64,000 nt of DNA from contig CALKIV010000080.1 in assembly GCA_937995835.1 (NCBI GenBank), positions 46,485-110,484 on the forward strand, in the 5' to 3' direction. The position numbers and the translations under genes are program-made. Of the stretch, positions 28,534 to 38,391 are shown piece after piece; position 1 is the first letter of the stretch; every line of letters begins with the position of its first letter. This stretch comes from an uncultured Dysgonomonas sp. (lineage in GTDB: Bacteria; Bacteroidota; Bacteroidia; Bacteroidales; Dysgonomonadaceae). A model generated the notes under the pieces. It was not told the DNA's origin. It did not search any database and was given only the letters and a program-made list of their open reading frames with translations.

Positions 28534-29793
28534 TTATTTACGTTTTGATGTTACGTTCTTTTCATACTTTTGAACATCAGCAATATAGTCTTCACCTACT
28601 GCTACACCGTGTTTCAAGCAGAAATAATCCCATACTGCATTCCAAGGAAGGCTTTTCGCTTCTTCCAAAAGTGCTAGACGCTCAAAGTATTGTCCATTAG
28701 CTTCATATTCACGAAGTTTTGCCAATGGCTCAAGCATAGCTTGCAAGAATGCTTTTTGTGTTGCACGAATACCCACAACATAAGCTCCAATACGATTGAT
28801 AGAAGCATCGAAGAAGTCTAGTCCTACGTGTACTTTGCTCAATGCGTCAGCACGAACTACTTCTTTTGCTAAGTCAATTACCTCATCGCTAAGGATTGTT
28901 ACGTGGTCAGAGTCCCATCTTACCGGACGACTTACGTGCAACATGATTTCAGGAGTAAATAACAATAGAGATGAGATCTTATCTGCTACACTTTCCGATA
29001 GGTGGAAGTGTCCCATATCTAAAGTTACCATCTTTTGTTTTTTAGCTCCATATCCTAGATAGAAATCATGAGAACCTACTGTATAGCTTTCTAGAGCAAT
29101 ACCAAACAATTTAGATTCGATACAATCTTTCATGTTTTTGTATTCTGTTTCAAAGATCTCGTCAAGAGATTTTTCCAAAAGAGAACGATACAAGTACTTG
29201 TTCACAGTCATATCTTTAGACCCGTCATGTACCCAAACATTCATGATACATGGATCATTTTGGAATACGCCCATAGCCTCAGAAATAGCACGGCTACGTT
29301 TTGTATGTTCGATCCAGAAATCACGAATAGATTTGTCTGGGTTCGCTAGTGTCAACTCTCCACTCTTAGGATGTCCAAAAGATGATGAATTGAAGTCTAG
29401 TTTCAAGTTTTTCTCTTTAGCCCATTGCATCCAGCTAGTGAAATGCTCAGGAAGAATTTCGTCACGGTCAACAGATTTTCCACCAAAATCTCCATAAATT
29501 GAGTGAAGATTGAAACGGTGAGTTCCTGCTATATGTCTTTGTACTTCTTCTATATCAGCACGTACTTCGTCAATGTTGCGAGCACGACCAGGATAGTTTC
29601 CTGTAGCTTGGATACCTCCACCACCTTGCGCTCCCAAGGTTTCGAAACCTACAACGTCATCAGTTTGCCAGCAATGCATAGACACTGCCAATTTTTCTAT
29701 TTCTTGTAATGCTTTGTCTACATTTACACCAACTGCTGCATAACGCTCTTTGGCTATCTCGTATGACTTTTGTACTAAACTGTCTTTACTCAT
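28534..29793 (-). CDS. rhaA: L-rhamnose isomerase
   Basis: A 419-aa cytoplasmic isomerase converting L-rhamnose to L-rhamnulose, the same length as the E. coli enzyme (called rhaI in Bacteroides literature). Family signatures include FETLGAQGGGGIQATGNYPGRARN near the N-terminus and metal-site residues in MNVWVHDGSKD and VTLDMGHFHLSESV. It lies 18 bp downstream of the kinase. It probably handles rhamnose released by the two GH78 enzymes and the PL11/GH28 set nearby. Confidence 0.96.
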   Translation of the reverse strand: MSKDSLVQKSYEIAKERYAAVGVNVDKALQEIEKLAVSMHCWQTDDVVGFETLGAQGGGGIQATGNYPGRARNIDEVRADIEEVQRHIAGTHRFNLHSIYGDFGGKSVDRDEILPEHFTSWMQWAKEKNLKLDFNSSSFGHPKSGELTLANPDKSIRDFWIEHTKRSRAISEAMGVFQNDPCIMNVWVHDGSKDMTVNKYLYRSLLEKSLDEIFETEYKNMKDCIESKLFGIALESYTVGSHDFYLGYGAKKQKMVTLDMGHFHLSESVADKISSLLLFTPEIMLHVSRPVRWDSDHVTILSDEVIDLAKEVVRADALSKVHVGLDFFDASINRIGAYVVGIRATQKAFLQAMLEPLAKLREYEANGQYFERLALLEEAKSLPWNAVWDYFCLKHGVAVGEDYIADVQKYEKNVTSKRK

Positions 29794-29811
29794 GATTATT
29801 CTATTTAAATG

Positions 29812-31287
29812 TTATTTATATAATTCTTTTACTTGCTTATACTTATTATATCCTTCTGCCCAAATAGCCGAATCTTTTGGAGCAAATTCCTGTAGGCTTA
29901 CAGACTTGCTCAATACCTCACGCATTTCTGCCAAAGATTTCACATCACCCATTGCCTTAGCTTGTAACATTACATTACCTTTCGCTGTTGCTTCAGATGG
30001 GCCTGCCACTACCATTACACCAAGAGCATTAGCCGCAAACTGATTTAGGAGACTATTCTTAGACCCACCACCTATCACATGCAGCTTATTCAATGTAGTA
30101 GGAGAAAGCTTTTGTAATGTTTCAAACACCTCTTTGTAGCGAAGAGCCAAACTATCGAAAATACATCTTACAAATTCGCCTATACTTTTCGGCTCTCCTT
30201 GATTTGTCTTCTTACAATAGTCAGCAATCGCCTCAGTCATCTTTATAGGATTAGCAAAAAGAGGATCATCAGGGTTTATCAAAAATTGGAAGGGTTTACT
30301 TGCTTCTGCTTCTGCGATCAGTTCTGGATATGATTTGCTCGAATTCCATTCTTTGATGCATTGCTCTAGCAACCACATGCCACATATATTTTTCAAGAAT
30401 CTGATGGTTCCATCTACCCCACCCTCGTTGGTGAAGTTTTGCTCATAGGTTTCATCAGTTATAATAGGTTCTGCCACTTCAATCCCCATCAGCGACCATG
30501 TTCCGGAGCTTAAATATGCAAATCCATCTGCCGAAGTAGGCACTGCCGCTACTGCCGATGCTGTATCATGTCCGGCAACTGCCACCACTGGAATCGTTTT
30601 TTCAAAACCTACTTGTTTACAAATAGCTTCCGACAGATGCCCAATCACAGAACCGGGCATTACTAAGCGTCCAAACTGAGCCGGTGATAAACCTGCATGC
30701 GCCAAAAGTTTTTCATCTGGTTGCTTGGTATATGGGTTCAACGTCTGAGCAGTGGAAGCAATAGTATACTCCATCACCACCTCACCTGTCAGCATGAATG
30801 ACAACCCATCAGGCATGAACATGATTTTGTCTGCTTGCTTCAACATTGTGGAGTCATTCTTATTCAAAGTAAAGAACTGAAACAAAGTATTAAAATTCAT
30901 GATTTGAATCCCTGTTGCATCGTATACTTCTTTACGAGGTACTATTTTGAAAAACTCCTCTGGAGCATTATTGGTATGTGGATCTCTATAAGAATATGGC
31001 ATTCCTAAGATTTCTTTATTCTTATCTATAGCAATAAAATCTACTCCCCAAGTATCGATCCCGATGGAAGTGATTTCTATATTGTTTCGTTTTGCTTCTT
31101 TTAGACCTTCAATAATTGATTCATAAAGCGACACCAGATTCCAATAGAAATGTCCGTTGATTTCCACAATGGCATTTTTGAAACGAGTTAATTCTTTGAT
31201 ACTCATTTTTCCATTTTCTAGTGTACCTATTATTGTACGCCCGCTGGAGGCTCCTATATCTACCGCAAAAAAACTTTTCCTATCCAT
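29812..31287 (-). CDS. rhaB: Rhamnulokinase (FGGY family)
   Basis: A 491-aa sugar kinase phosphorylating L-rhamnulose at C1. The ATPase fold is shown by AVDIGASSGRTIIG at the N-terminus, GIDTWGVDFIAI, the catalytic Asp in VAGHDTASAV at about 241, and VIGGGSKNSLLNQFAANA near the C-terminus. It is the first rhamnose gene, starting 138 bp after the GH28 stop. No rhamnose permease and no AraC-type rhaR regulator are next to it, although such genes often accompany it in Bacteroides. Confidence 0.95.
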   Translation of the reverse strand: MDRKSFFAVDIGASSGRTIIGTLENGKMSIKELTRFKNAIVEINGHFYWNLVSLYESIIEGLKEAKRNNIEITSIGIDTWGVDFIAIDKNKEILGMPYSYRDPHTNNAPEEFFKIVPRKEVYDATGIQIMNFNTLFQFFTLNKNDSTMLKQADKIMFMPDGLSFMLTGEVVMEYTIASTAQTLNPYTKQPDEKLLAHAGLSPAQFGRLVMPGSVIGHLSEAICKQVGFEKTIPVVAVAGHDTASAVAAVPTSADGFAYLSSGTWSLMGIEVAEPIITDETYEQNFTNEGGVDGTIRFLKNICGMWLLEQCIKEWNSSKSYPELIAEAEASKPFQFLINPDDPLFANPIKMTEAIADYCKKTNQGEPKSIGEFVRCIFDSLALRYKEVFETLQKLSPTTLNKLHVIGGGSKNSLLNQFAANALGVMVVAGPSEATAKGNVMLQAKAMGDVKSLAEMREVLSKSVSLQEFAPKDSAIWAEGYNKYKQVKELYK

Positions 31288-31344
31288 GTTATTTAAAATA
31301 AGGTATTTTGATCGTTCTATAAATTTTGCCTAGAAACAAAAGAC

Positions 31345-31397
31345 AAAACCTACACTAACAAAAGTATAATATTATTTCTCTTGCCAGCATAGGTTTT
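31345..31397 (-). terminator. Long imperfect hairpin between GH28 and rhaB (probable terminator)
   Basis: On the minus strand AAAACCTA (31397-31390) pairs with TAGGTTTT (31352-31345). The adjoining 9 nt on each side can extend the stem to about 17 pairs using several G-U pairs. A T-rich stretch (TTTTGTCTTTTG) follows, fitting a terminator for GH28. The loop region also contains TACTTTTG (minus strand, 31366-31359), which matches a -7 promoter element and could start the rhamnose transcript. Confidence 0.5.
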
Positions 31398-31425
31398 TGA
31401 CACAATAACTGTATATTTTGCCAGT

Positions 31426-33102
31426 TTATAAAGTTTCTATTTTCACTTGCTCTTCGCCTAAGTTTTCTGAAACTTTTATTTTATCTTTTCCATACTGAGT
31501 TTTCAGCGATACGTTTTCAGTATTAACACCTGATATAGAAACGACTGACGATAGATCCTTATTCGTCTCTAAATTCTCTATCTGAACATTTTGAACATTA
31601 CCTAGCACTACTGCTTCTCCTTGCTCTGGATAGATATTTACATTTTTAAGAACTATATTTTCTGACTCTCTAAGCTCTGCTCCAAAAGTGGCATGAATAG
31701 TTACATCTTCTATCTGAATATTGTCAATATTATGCTCTGGAAGCCCATAAAAGTACATTGCCTTGCGAGCGTTGCTGCAATATACATTCTTGATAAAAAT
31801 ATCTCTGAATGTAGGTGTTGTCTCGTCTACAGCTGGTAGCTCTTCTTCGTGCACTACAGTCACTCCATCTTCCAGATCTTCAACAGCAGATCTTCCTCCA
31901 TAATAAAGATTGAAATGAATAGGCTCAGTAGCAATGTCAATCATGCTAACGTTAGAGATATAGATCTTTTCAACAACACCACCTCTCCCTCGCTTACTCT
32001 TGAATCGGAGACCAACATCGGTACCTAAAAACTGACAGTTAGAAACTACAATATTTTTTGCGCCTCCTGACATTTCACTTCCTACAACAAAACCTCCATG
32101 TCCTTTATAGACGGTACAATTATCTACTATAATATTTTCACTCGCCACTCCATGTTTTCTTCCGTCTTCATCTTTACCCGATTTGATGCAGATACCATCA
32201 TCGCCCACATCGAACGAACTATTGACCACAATCACATTTTTGCATGATTCGATATCCAAGCCATCTCCATTTTGAGCATATGATGGATTGCGAACTTCTA
32301 CTCCATCGATAATGATATTTTCGCTCATCCATGGATGGATGTTCCAAGCCGGAGAATTTTGAAAAATAACTCCTTGCAAATAAATATCTTTACAATTTTG
32401 CAAACTGACCATCACAGGACGAAGAAAATCACGCACCGAAGCCCATTCCTCTTCTGTAGTAAAATGTCTTGGCACATTCATATCACTGATGGCATCACCA
32501 TGTAGAAATTGTGCTGAAGGCATCCAATAATCGTCACTTTTAAACACACCTCCTTGCGAAGTAGCTTTTTTCCAGTAGCTTTCACTTACCTTTTCTTTCC
32601 TCAATGCACGCCAAAAATGACCATTACCATCAATAGCACCACTACCTGTGATAGCTATATTGGTCAAGTCTTTACCCCAAATAGGTGACTGACAACGGCG
32701 AGTATCTAATCCTTCAAATGAAGTTTCTACCAGAGGGTACAAATCTTTATCGGGAGAGAATAGAATAATAGCTCTATCTTCTAAATGCAGGTTGATATTG
32801 CTTCTGAGCACAATTGGGCCTGTATACCAAATACCAGCAGGCACAATCAACTTTCCACCTCCTTGTTCCGATAAACTAGTCAATGCTTTGGCAAAAGCCT
32901 CGGTATTCAAATGAGTACCATCTCCTATTCCTCCAAAATCTGTGATACAAACCTCATTGTTTGGAAAAGTCGGCACAGATAGTCGTGGCATATCAAAAGG
33001 TAGATTATCATATAGATACGCATACTTATCTTTATTCTCCTTCGTACAACAAGAAGACAGTACAAAACCAATCAATAAAAGCGCTGTAAAAATTCTTTTC
33101 AT
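31426..33102 (-). CDS. GH28 family glycosidase, lipoprotein
   Basis: A 558-aa beta-helix protein with lipobox LSSC (lipidated Cys18). The GH28 motifs are present with a variation: NGDG replaces the usual NTDG (in SYAQNGDGLDIESCKN), then VGDDGICIKSG, GHGGFVVGSEMSG and LRFKSKRGRGG. This pattern occurs in rhamnogalacturonan-type or exo-acting GH28 enzymes, which fits a gene next to PL11 and GH2. It is expected to act at the membrane, perhaps on the cell surface. It lies downstream of a strong terminator (33146-33180), so it is either read through or has its own promoter in about 40 bp. Confidence 0.88.
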   Translation of the reverse strand: MKRIFTALLLIGFVLSSCCTKENKDKYAYLYDNLPFDMPRLSVPTFPNNEVCITDFGGIGDGTHLNTEAFAKALTSLSEQGGGKLIVPAGIWYTGPIVLRSNINLHLEDRAIILFSPDKDLYPLVETSFEGLDTRRCQSPIWGKDLTNIAITGSGAIDGNGHFWRALRKEKVSESYWKKATSQGGVFKSDDYWMPSAQFLHGDAISDMNVPRHFTTEEEWASVRDFLRPVMVSLQNCKDIYLQGVIFQNSPAWNIHPWMSENIIIDGVEVRNPSYAQNGDGLDIESCKNVIVVNSSFDVGDDGICIKSGKDEDGRKHGVASENIIVDNCTVYKGHGGFVVGSEMSGGAKNIVVSNCQFLGTDVGLRFKSKRGRGGVVEKIYISNVSMIDIATEPIHFNLYYGGRSAVEDLEDGVTVVHEEELPAVDETTPTFRDIFIKNVYCSNARKAMYFYGLPEHNIDNIQIEDVTIHATFGAELRESENIVLKNVNIYPEQGEAVVLGNVQNVQIENLETNKDLSSVVSISGVNTENVSLKTQYGKDKIKVSENLGEEQVKIETL

Positions 33103-33145
33103 ATTTATATTTAGTTAAACGATTTACTAATTTATTAAAAAAAAA

Positions 33146-33180
33146 ACCTATTCTCCAAGCCTTATCGCTAGAGAATAGGT
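33146..33180 (-). terminator. Strong Rho-independent terminator after GH2
   Basis: ACCTATTCTC (33146-33155) and GAGAATAGGT (33171-33180) pair perfectly; a small inner AGC/GCT stem shortens the loop. On the minus strand it is followed by about ten T. It lies 22 bp after the GH2 stop and 43 bp before the GH28 start codon, so it separates or attenuates the two genes. Confidence 0.9.
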
Positions 33181-33202
33181 GACAAACATAATCTATTTTT
33201 AC

Positions 33203-36034
33203 TTATTTACTAAAATCGAAGTGAAGAATCATCCTTATACCATCATCACCACTCTTGATACGAATGGATGGAGGTTGACTCCTTGGTCCATGCTGATGTA
33301 AAGGTTTAAAATCTCTGATGCCCGGAATTTCATACAAGAAAGACAGGTCTCCACTTGGGAAATCAGGCATCGTTTTGTCTCTACCTGCCATACCTTTAGG
33401 CTCTTCAGGTGTAAACAAATGCAGATACACTCCATCACCTTCGCTGTAGACTGTAAACGGTGAATCTGTTCTGAACTGGCACCAATAAAGATTAGCATGG
33501 AAGCCTTTAAATTCAGGATAAACTAAGCCATAATCGCTTTCGCCAGTGATGGTATTGTTGTATTCTTTTTCCCACAAACCATAATTGGTTCCCGGTATTC
33601 TATTCCTCCACACTCTGTATGGCCCTCGTCCCATCCACTGTACTGATTTTACTTTCTCTTCAGGATAGTCGAATGTAAAACCAAAGAGCGAAATATTACG
33701 AGCTCCATTGGCATCATCAAATCCTCCTGATCTTCCCGATCTGTTCAGCGTCAATGCTTCCATTGTTAGTAGTCCATTCTTATCCAATTTCCACTGAATA
33801 GAGTCTACCATTCCTTTATACTTAGCCGTAAAATAGGCCCCTTCAGCATCTTGTCTTGTTTTTCCTTCCAAATATTCAGCTTGCATACCCAAAGAGATAG
33901 GCCCATTGGTCAATGGTACTAGTTTTCCCTCTTGTCGCACCTCTAAGATCAATCCAGTCTTGGAGTCGAAAACAATTTTTGTCTTCTCATTTTGCAGAAT
34001 AGACTTACCTCCCTCCTCAGATGCTATTGGCTGAATATCAGCTTTAGCTGACAATTGCGTATCTAAATATTCTTTTGCCAATTTGATAGGGAAAGTGCGT
34101 GTACACACTTCTTCATTTTGCTTATTATATGCTTTTATCACTAAAACATCGCCGGCATAAAAATTAGCTGGAACATCTAGTTTCACTTTTTTAGTTTCTT
34201 TTGGTTCAATGTTTCCTAATTTATGCTTACCTGAAGCCAATACCGATTCGCTAGGTTTTCCGTTATAGGGCGAATTTATTTTCAACACTTCATAGCTCAA
34301 CGAACAACCTTCGAGATTAGAAAAAAGATAGTCGTTTTTCACATATATAGTGCCATCAAAAGAGGATGAGACAAGCAAAGGTTGAATCTGAATAGGCGAC
34401 CATAACTCTCTGATGGTGTAAAAACTTCCTTCCTTCTCTCTGTATGGTCCTAAGATGCCATCAGCAGCATGATCATTATCCGTATCAAGTTTTCCTCCCC
34501 AATCTACACGACGAACAGCATTATCAGAAAAATCCCACAGGAAACCTCCTGCAAACATAGGGTGAGCCGTATATTGTGCCCAAAAATCCTCTAAACCTGC
34601 CCCATGCCCTTGGTCATACATTCCATGCATAAACTCTGTTGGCATAAATACATTGTAACCATTGGTAAATCGGGCTACTCCTGTTTGATACTCAGGATAG
34701 TGATGTGTATCAAATTTATTAAAGTCTGCCCATGGATGTACAACATGTCGTTTTTGAGGATCATATTCTGCAAACAGATGATCTACTGCAGTATTCCAGC
34801 CACCCTCGTTACCATTACTCCAGATGATTATAGATGGATGATTGACATCACGCTCGATCATTGCTTTCAACAATTTTTCTCCAATTTCTGTACGATATGA
34901 GTTTTGCCAACCTGCAAACTCATCCATCACAAACAGCCCAAGAGAATCACAAATATCTAAAAAATGCTTATCTGGCGGATAATGAAATCTAACAGCATTG
35001 ATGTTCATTTCTTTGATCAGTTTCACATCTTGCAAGCTCAATTCTCTATTGGTTGTTCTTCCCCCATCAGGATGAAAAGAGTGTCGATTGACTCCCTTTA
35101 ATACAACTTTTGTACCATTGACATAAAGTCCATCTTGAGGTTTAAACTCCACTGTTCGGAAACCAAACCTCTCTTTGAGCGTATGAATTACATTTCCTTT
35201 TCCATCTAACAGGTCAAACTGAGCATAATATAGATTTGGAGTCTCACTTGTCCATGTTTTGATATTGGAAAATTGCTCTGAGATCACAAATTGTTTTTCT
35301 TTCTTATCCTTCTTAAAAGGTACTGTCGTTGTTTTTAACGAACGATTGTCCACATCAAGCAATGTTAGCTTCACTTCTTTGACAGCCGATGTATTGGCAG
35401 ATAAAGTCAAAAAAGAATTAAACTTACCATCTGCCTTTGCATCCAAAGCTACATGCTGGATATGCTGCTTTGGTTTTATATCTAAATAGACAGGTCTAAA
35501 AATGCCTCCGAATAGCCACCAATCCGCTTTACGCTCTGCAGCATTCACAGAATTGTCTGCCGAATGTTTGCTTACTTTTACTTCTAGCACATTGGCTTTC
35601 CCAAAGTTTACTTTATTCGTTATGTCATAACTAAAACGATAGAATGCACCTTGATGAATGGCTCCTGCCAACTTACCATTGATCTTGACTTCAGCATCTG
35701 TCATCACTCCATCGAAAACAATATCGATCTGCTTATCTTTATATTCTTGTGGAAGTGTAAATTCATATTTATAATGCCCTTGCTCCATACTCGGATTTTT
35801 GACATCAGGCTTTTTATACCAACGTCCATAAGTGTATTCTCCAAAGCCTTCAAGCTCCCAGTTGGAGGGTACACCTATCTTTTTCCACTCTTTGGCGTTT
35901 GCTCCATCTGTACAGAAGAAGTCCCACTCCACGGTGTCACCTAAACCTGATCCCGAAAGCATTATTTTTTCTGAAGTTTGCCCCCAAAGTAACAGAGGCG
36001 CTATAAGACCTAATATTAAAAATATTTTTCTCAT
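33203..36034 (-). CDS. GH2 beta-galactosidase
   Basis: A 943-aa secreted GH2 enzyme with the full LacZ-like order: jelly roll (about 20-190), Ig-like domain (about 190-300), TIM barrel (about 300-590), Ig-like domain and a C-terminal Bgal_small_N-type beta-sandwich (MGRGPYRVWRNRIPG at about 800). The acid/base Glu is in SNGNEGGW (about 407) and the nucleophile Glu is in MPTEFMHG (about 466). The signal peptide is about 18 residues. The likely substrate is beta-galactose on rhamnogalacturonan-I side chains, judged from the preceding PL11 gene, 16 bp away. Confidence 0.9.
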   Translation of the reverse strand: MRKIFLILGLIAPLLLWGQTSEKIMLSGSGLGDTVEWDFFCTDGANAKEWKKIGVPSNWELEGFGEYTYGRWYKKPDVKNPSMEQGHYKYEFTLPQEYKDKQIDIVFDGVMTDAEVKINGKLAGAIHQGAFYRFSYDITNKVNFGKANVLEVKVSKHSADNSVNAAERKADWWLFGGIFRPVYLDIKPKQHIQHVALDAKADGKFNSFLTLSANTSAVKEVKLTLLDVDNRSLKTTTVPFKKDKKEKQFVISEQFSNIKTWTSETPNLYYAQFDLLDGKGNVIHTLKERFGFRTVEFKPQDGLYVNGTKVVLKGVNRHSFHPDGGRTTNRELSLQDVKLIKEMNINAVRFHYPPDKHFLDICDSLGLFVMDEFAGWQNSYRTEIGEKLLKAMIERDVNHPSIIIWSNGNEGGWNTAVDHLFAEYDPQKRHVVHPWADFNKFDTHHYPEYQTGVARFTNGYNVFMPTEFMHGMYDQGHGAGLEDFWAQYTAHPMFAGGFLWDFSDNAVRRVDWGGKLDTDNDHAADGILGPYREKEGSFYTIRELWSPIQIQPLLVSSSFDGTIYVKNDYLFSNLEGCSLSYEVLKINSPYNGKPSESVLASGKHKLGNIEPKETKKVKLDVPANFYAGDVLVIKAYNKQNEEVCTRTFPIKLAKEYLDTQLSAKADIQPIASEEGGKSILQNEKTKIVFDSKTGLILEVRQEGKLVPLTNGPISLGMQAEYLEGKTRQDAEGAYFTAKYKGMVDSIQWKLDKNGLLTMEALTLNRSGRSGGFDDANGARNISLFGFTFDYPEEKVKSVQWMGRGPYRVWRNRIPGTNYGLWEKEYNNTITGESDYGLVYPEFKGFHANLYWCQFRTDSPFTVYSEGDGVYLHLFTPEEPKGMAGRDKTMPDFPSGDLSFLYEIPGIRDFKPLHQHGPRSQPPSIRIKSGDDGIRMILHFDFSK

Positions 36035-36050
36035 CGTATATTTATAGTTT

Positions 36051-37880
36051 TTAATTTCCTAAATAATAACCGGTAACCGGTGATTGATAATAACCCTGTG
36101 AATTTTGAAGCACGTAGCTTCTATAAATAGGATCTTGCATCAAACTCACTCGCCTGTCTGTAGCCTGATACGACGTGTGATAGATTCGTATCTCACCGGG
36201 CAGAGCTGTTACAATTTCTTCGCGCCAATCTCCCGAGATATCTGCCGTCATTAGAATGCTACCTTCTATACCTTTAGCCAACACTTCACCTTTCCAATAT
36301 TCCACTTTATTCACTCGCTTTCTTGTTGACTGTACAAAATCTCCACTGATTAGTTGTCGAGTTTTTCCAGCATCCCACCAAAGCCAATTTCTACATGGTG
36401 GCACATCTTCATTCATTCCTATTTTTTCACCTTGTGCTGATAGAAGATACTTGTCTGTCGATCCTCCTTTTTTGTCTTCACTTGCAAAACACTCTAGTCC
36501 CGGTTTTGTGGGATCTAGATCTGTCACCATACCATCACCTACATGAAAGGTCTTGTGCCCAATACCCCAAATTCTTTTTCCCGAATCGGCATCTACCATA
36601 CACACACCATAACCATTATCGTGCCAAGGCTCGAGTGCTAAGAACACTTCTAATCCTTTTCGGGTAGGATCAATATCAGTCAGATACGCCTTATCTGAGT
36701 GTCCCAAACCGGTAGACCATCTGAGAGTTCCGTTGCTATTGAGCAAACACGAACCTAACAGTATTTCATCTGTGCCATCGCCGTTAACATCTCCACAGAC
36801 CATATTATGAGCTCCTTGACTTCTTACAATCGGATTTTCTTCGTCACCATCCCATCGCCAAAGTTTCTCTAGTTTTCCATTGTTTAATTGCCAAGCATCC
36901 ACCACCATCAGTTTATATGTACCTCTAGCAGCTAATATACAAGGGGTTTTACCATCCAAATAAGCCATACCTATTTGATTTCTATTTTGTCTATTCAGAT
37001 TCCCATATCTATCATTACGCTCCGGCCAATCTACTTGGGCTATTTCTTTACCAGTCATACCATCTAGAATTGTCAAGAACTCACTTCCTCCATAGACTCT
37101 ATGTTTAGAGTCTCGCTTATAATCGCTACCTGATGTTTTTAACACAACCTCTGCTTTACCATCTCCATCAAAGTCGTAAGCTATAAATGGAGAATACCAT
37201 ATGCCGGGCTCGATACCCAAGCCCAAATCTTTTGTCCACAAATAAGTACCATCACTCAAATAAGCCTCTATTTTATAAGTAACACCTGTACTATCTCCTG
37301 GCATCCCCGGATCAACACCCGTATGAGGATGACGAATAATATAATCATACTCTCCATCTCCATCGAGGTCTGCCAAAGCTACACGTCCTGCAATGAGATT
37401 TGGATCTTTTAATTTGATACTTGTATAGTTTGTTTCGCCTTCAGAGATAGCGCAAATAGATTTCTTTTCTGAGTTTGTTTTATTTTTTCCATCCACTGTT
37501 TCTATCCAATAAGCCACATCTCCTTCTTGTGGATTAGTATCCACAAAATCTGTTGTTTTAGTTATTGCTTTTTTGTTCAACTTCTTGGCCTTACCATTTA
37601 CAGAACGATAAACATTGAAACCAACAGACTCCCCATCGGTCTTTAAAAGTCTCCAACTAACATAAACAGCTTTACCTTCATTGATTTTATTCAAAACTAA
37701 GCCCCTGCCGAGTTTTTCTTCAATTCGCTGTGTAGCATAGCCCTTAACTTCAGGTTTCCCCTCGTTACGTGGTTCTAAAATTTCATAATAGTAATGACGT
37801 TCACGTGTATCTTGCCCCAAAAGGCTATTACTCCATAGCCCAGCCATCAAGAATAGAAAAATTACACTTATTTGTTTCAT
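36051..37880 (-). CDS. Rhamnogalacturonan lyase, PL11 family
   Basis: A 609-aa secreted lyase with a signal peptide of about 22 residues. N-terminal beta domains (about 35-150) precede an eight-bladed propeller rich in calcium-binding loops: ALADLDGDGEYDYIIRHP, IAYDFDGDGKAEVVLKTSG and CGDVNGDGTDEILLGS. The sequence RGLVLNKINEGKAVYVSWRLLKTD is typical of PL11. It cleaves alternating rhamnose-galacturonate backbone by beta-elimination. It is first of the two-gene PL11-GH2 unit. The products would feed the rhamnose operon and the uronate operon on either side. Confidence 0.95.
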   Translation of the reverse strand: MKQISVIFLFLMAGLWSNSLLGQDTRERHYYYEILEPRNEGKPEVKGYATQRIEEKLGRGLVLNKINEGKAVYVSWRLLKTDGESVGFNVYRSVNGKAKKLNKKAITKTTDFVDTNPQEGDVAYWIETVDGKNKTNSEKKSICAISEGETNYTSIKLKDPNLIAGRVALADLDGDGEYDYIIRHPHTGVDPGMPGDSTGVTYKIEAYLSDGTYLWTKDLGLGIEPGIWYSPFIAYDFDGDGKAEVVLKTSGSDYKRDSKHRVYGGSEFLTILDGMTGKEIAQVDWPERNDRYGNLNRQNRNQIGMAYLDGKTPCILAARGTYKLMVVDAWQLNNGKLEKLWRWDGDEENPIVRSQGAHNMVCGDVNGDGTDEILLGSCLLNSNGTLRWSTGLGHSDKAYLTDIDPTRKGLEVFLALEPWHDNGYGVCMVDADSGKRIWGIGHKTFHVGDGMVTDLDPTKPGLECFASEDKKGGSTDKYLLSAQGEKIGMNEDVPPCRNWLWWDAGKTRQLISGDFVQSTRKRVNKVEYWKGEVLAKGIEGSILMTADISGDWREEIVTALPGEIRIYHTSYQATDRRVSLMQDPIYRSYVLQNSQGYYQSPVTGYYLGN

Positions 37881-38391
37881 TGATATATAGTTTAGGTTTA
37901 ACTCAATTATTCTAAATTCTATCTTTATGAGGTATTAGAAATACAATTAAGCCATCGGGGAGCTATAAAAGTTCTTTAATTATAAGACGCCCACAATTTC
38001 TCAAATCAAGGAATAGGCTGATGCACGTTGCAAGCGTTATATCATATGAAGATTATTGATTTCTTCAAGAAAACGATCTTCCACCATTTCTTTTTACTCT
38101 TGCACACACTTCATAACAGAAATGTGAAAAAACCACTACCAAGAAAACAATAGTAACAAACAGTATTTCAACCAAATACACCTCGACAAAACAAGACTTC
38201 TAAACAAAGATATTATATGTTTAGGACGTTTGTCTATATATATTGATTTATAAACTTTGATTTTTGCCACTGAATATCACATCAAAGATCTATGTAAGAC
38301 TCTAAGTATATAAAACAAATAAGAGGTAGAAAATGGATTATCCATTTTCTACCTCTTATATTAATCTCTTATTTTCTAACTCAAATAAGAA
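37881..38391. other. 511-bp intergenic region upstream of PL11
   Basis: It holds the terminator of the uronate operon (38319-38359) and should hold the PL11 promoter. The minus strand has TATCTTTG at 38212-38205, matching the -7 consensus, but no matching -33 element; this would give a leader of about 320 nt. I see no gene, no tRNA and no known riboswitch. Confidence 0.5.
38319..38359 (-). terminator. 19-bp perfect hairpin terminator of the uronate operon
   Basis: The arms 38321-38337 (beginning AAGAGGTAGA) and 38341-38357 (ending CTACCTCTT) are exact inverted repeats of 17 bp around a TTA loop, and two further A-T pairs extend the stem. A T-rich tract follows on the minus strand. It begins about 33 bp after the transporter stop. 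Confidence 0.85.
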
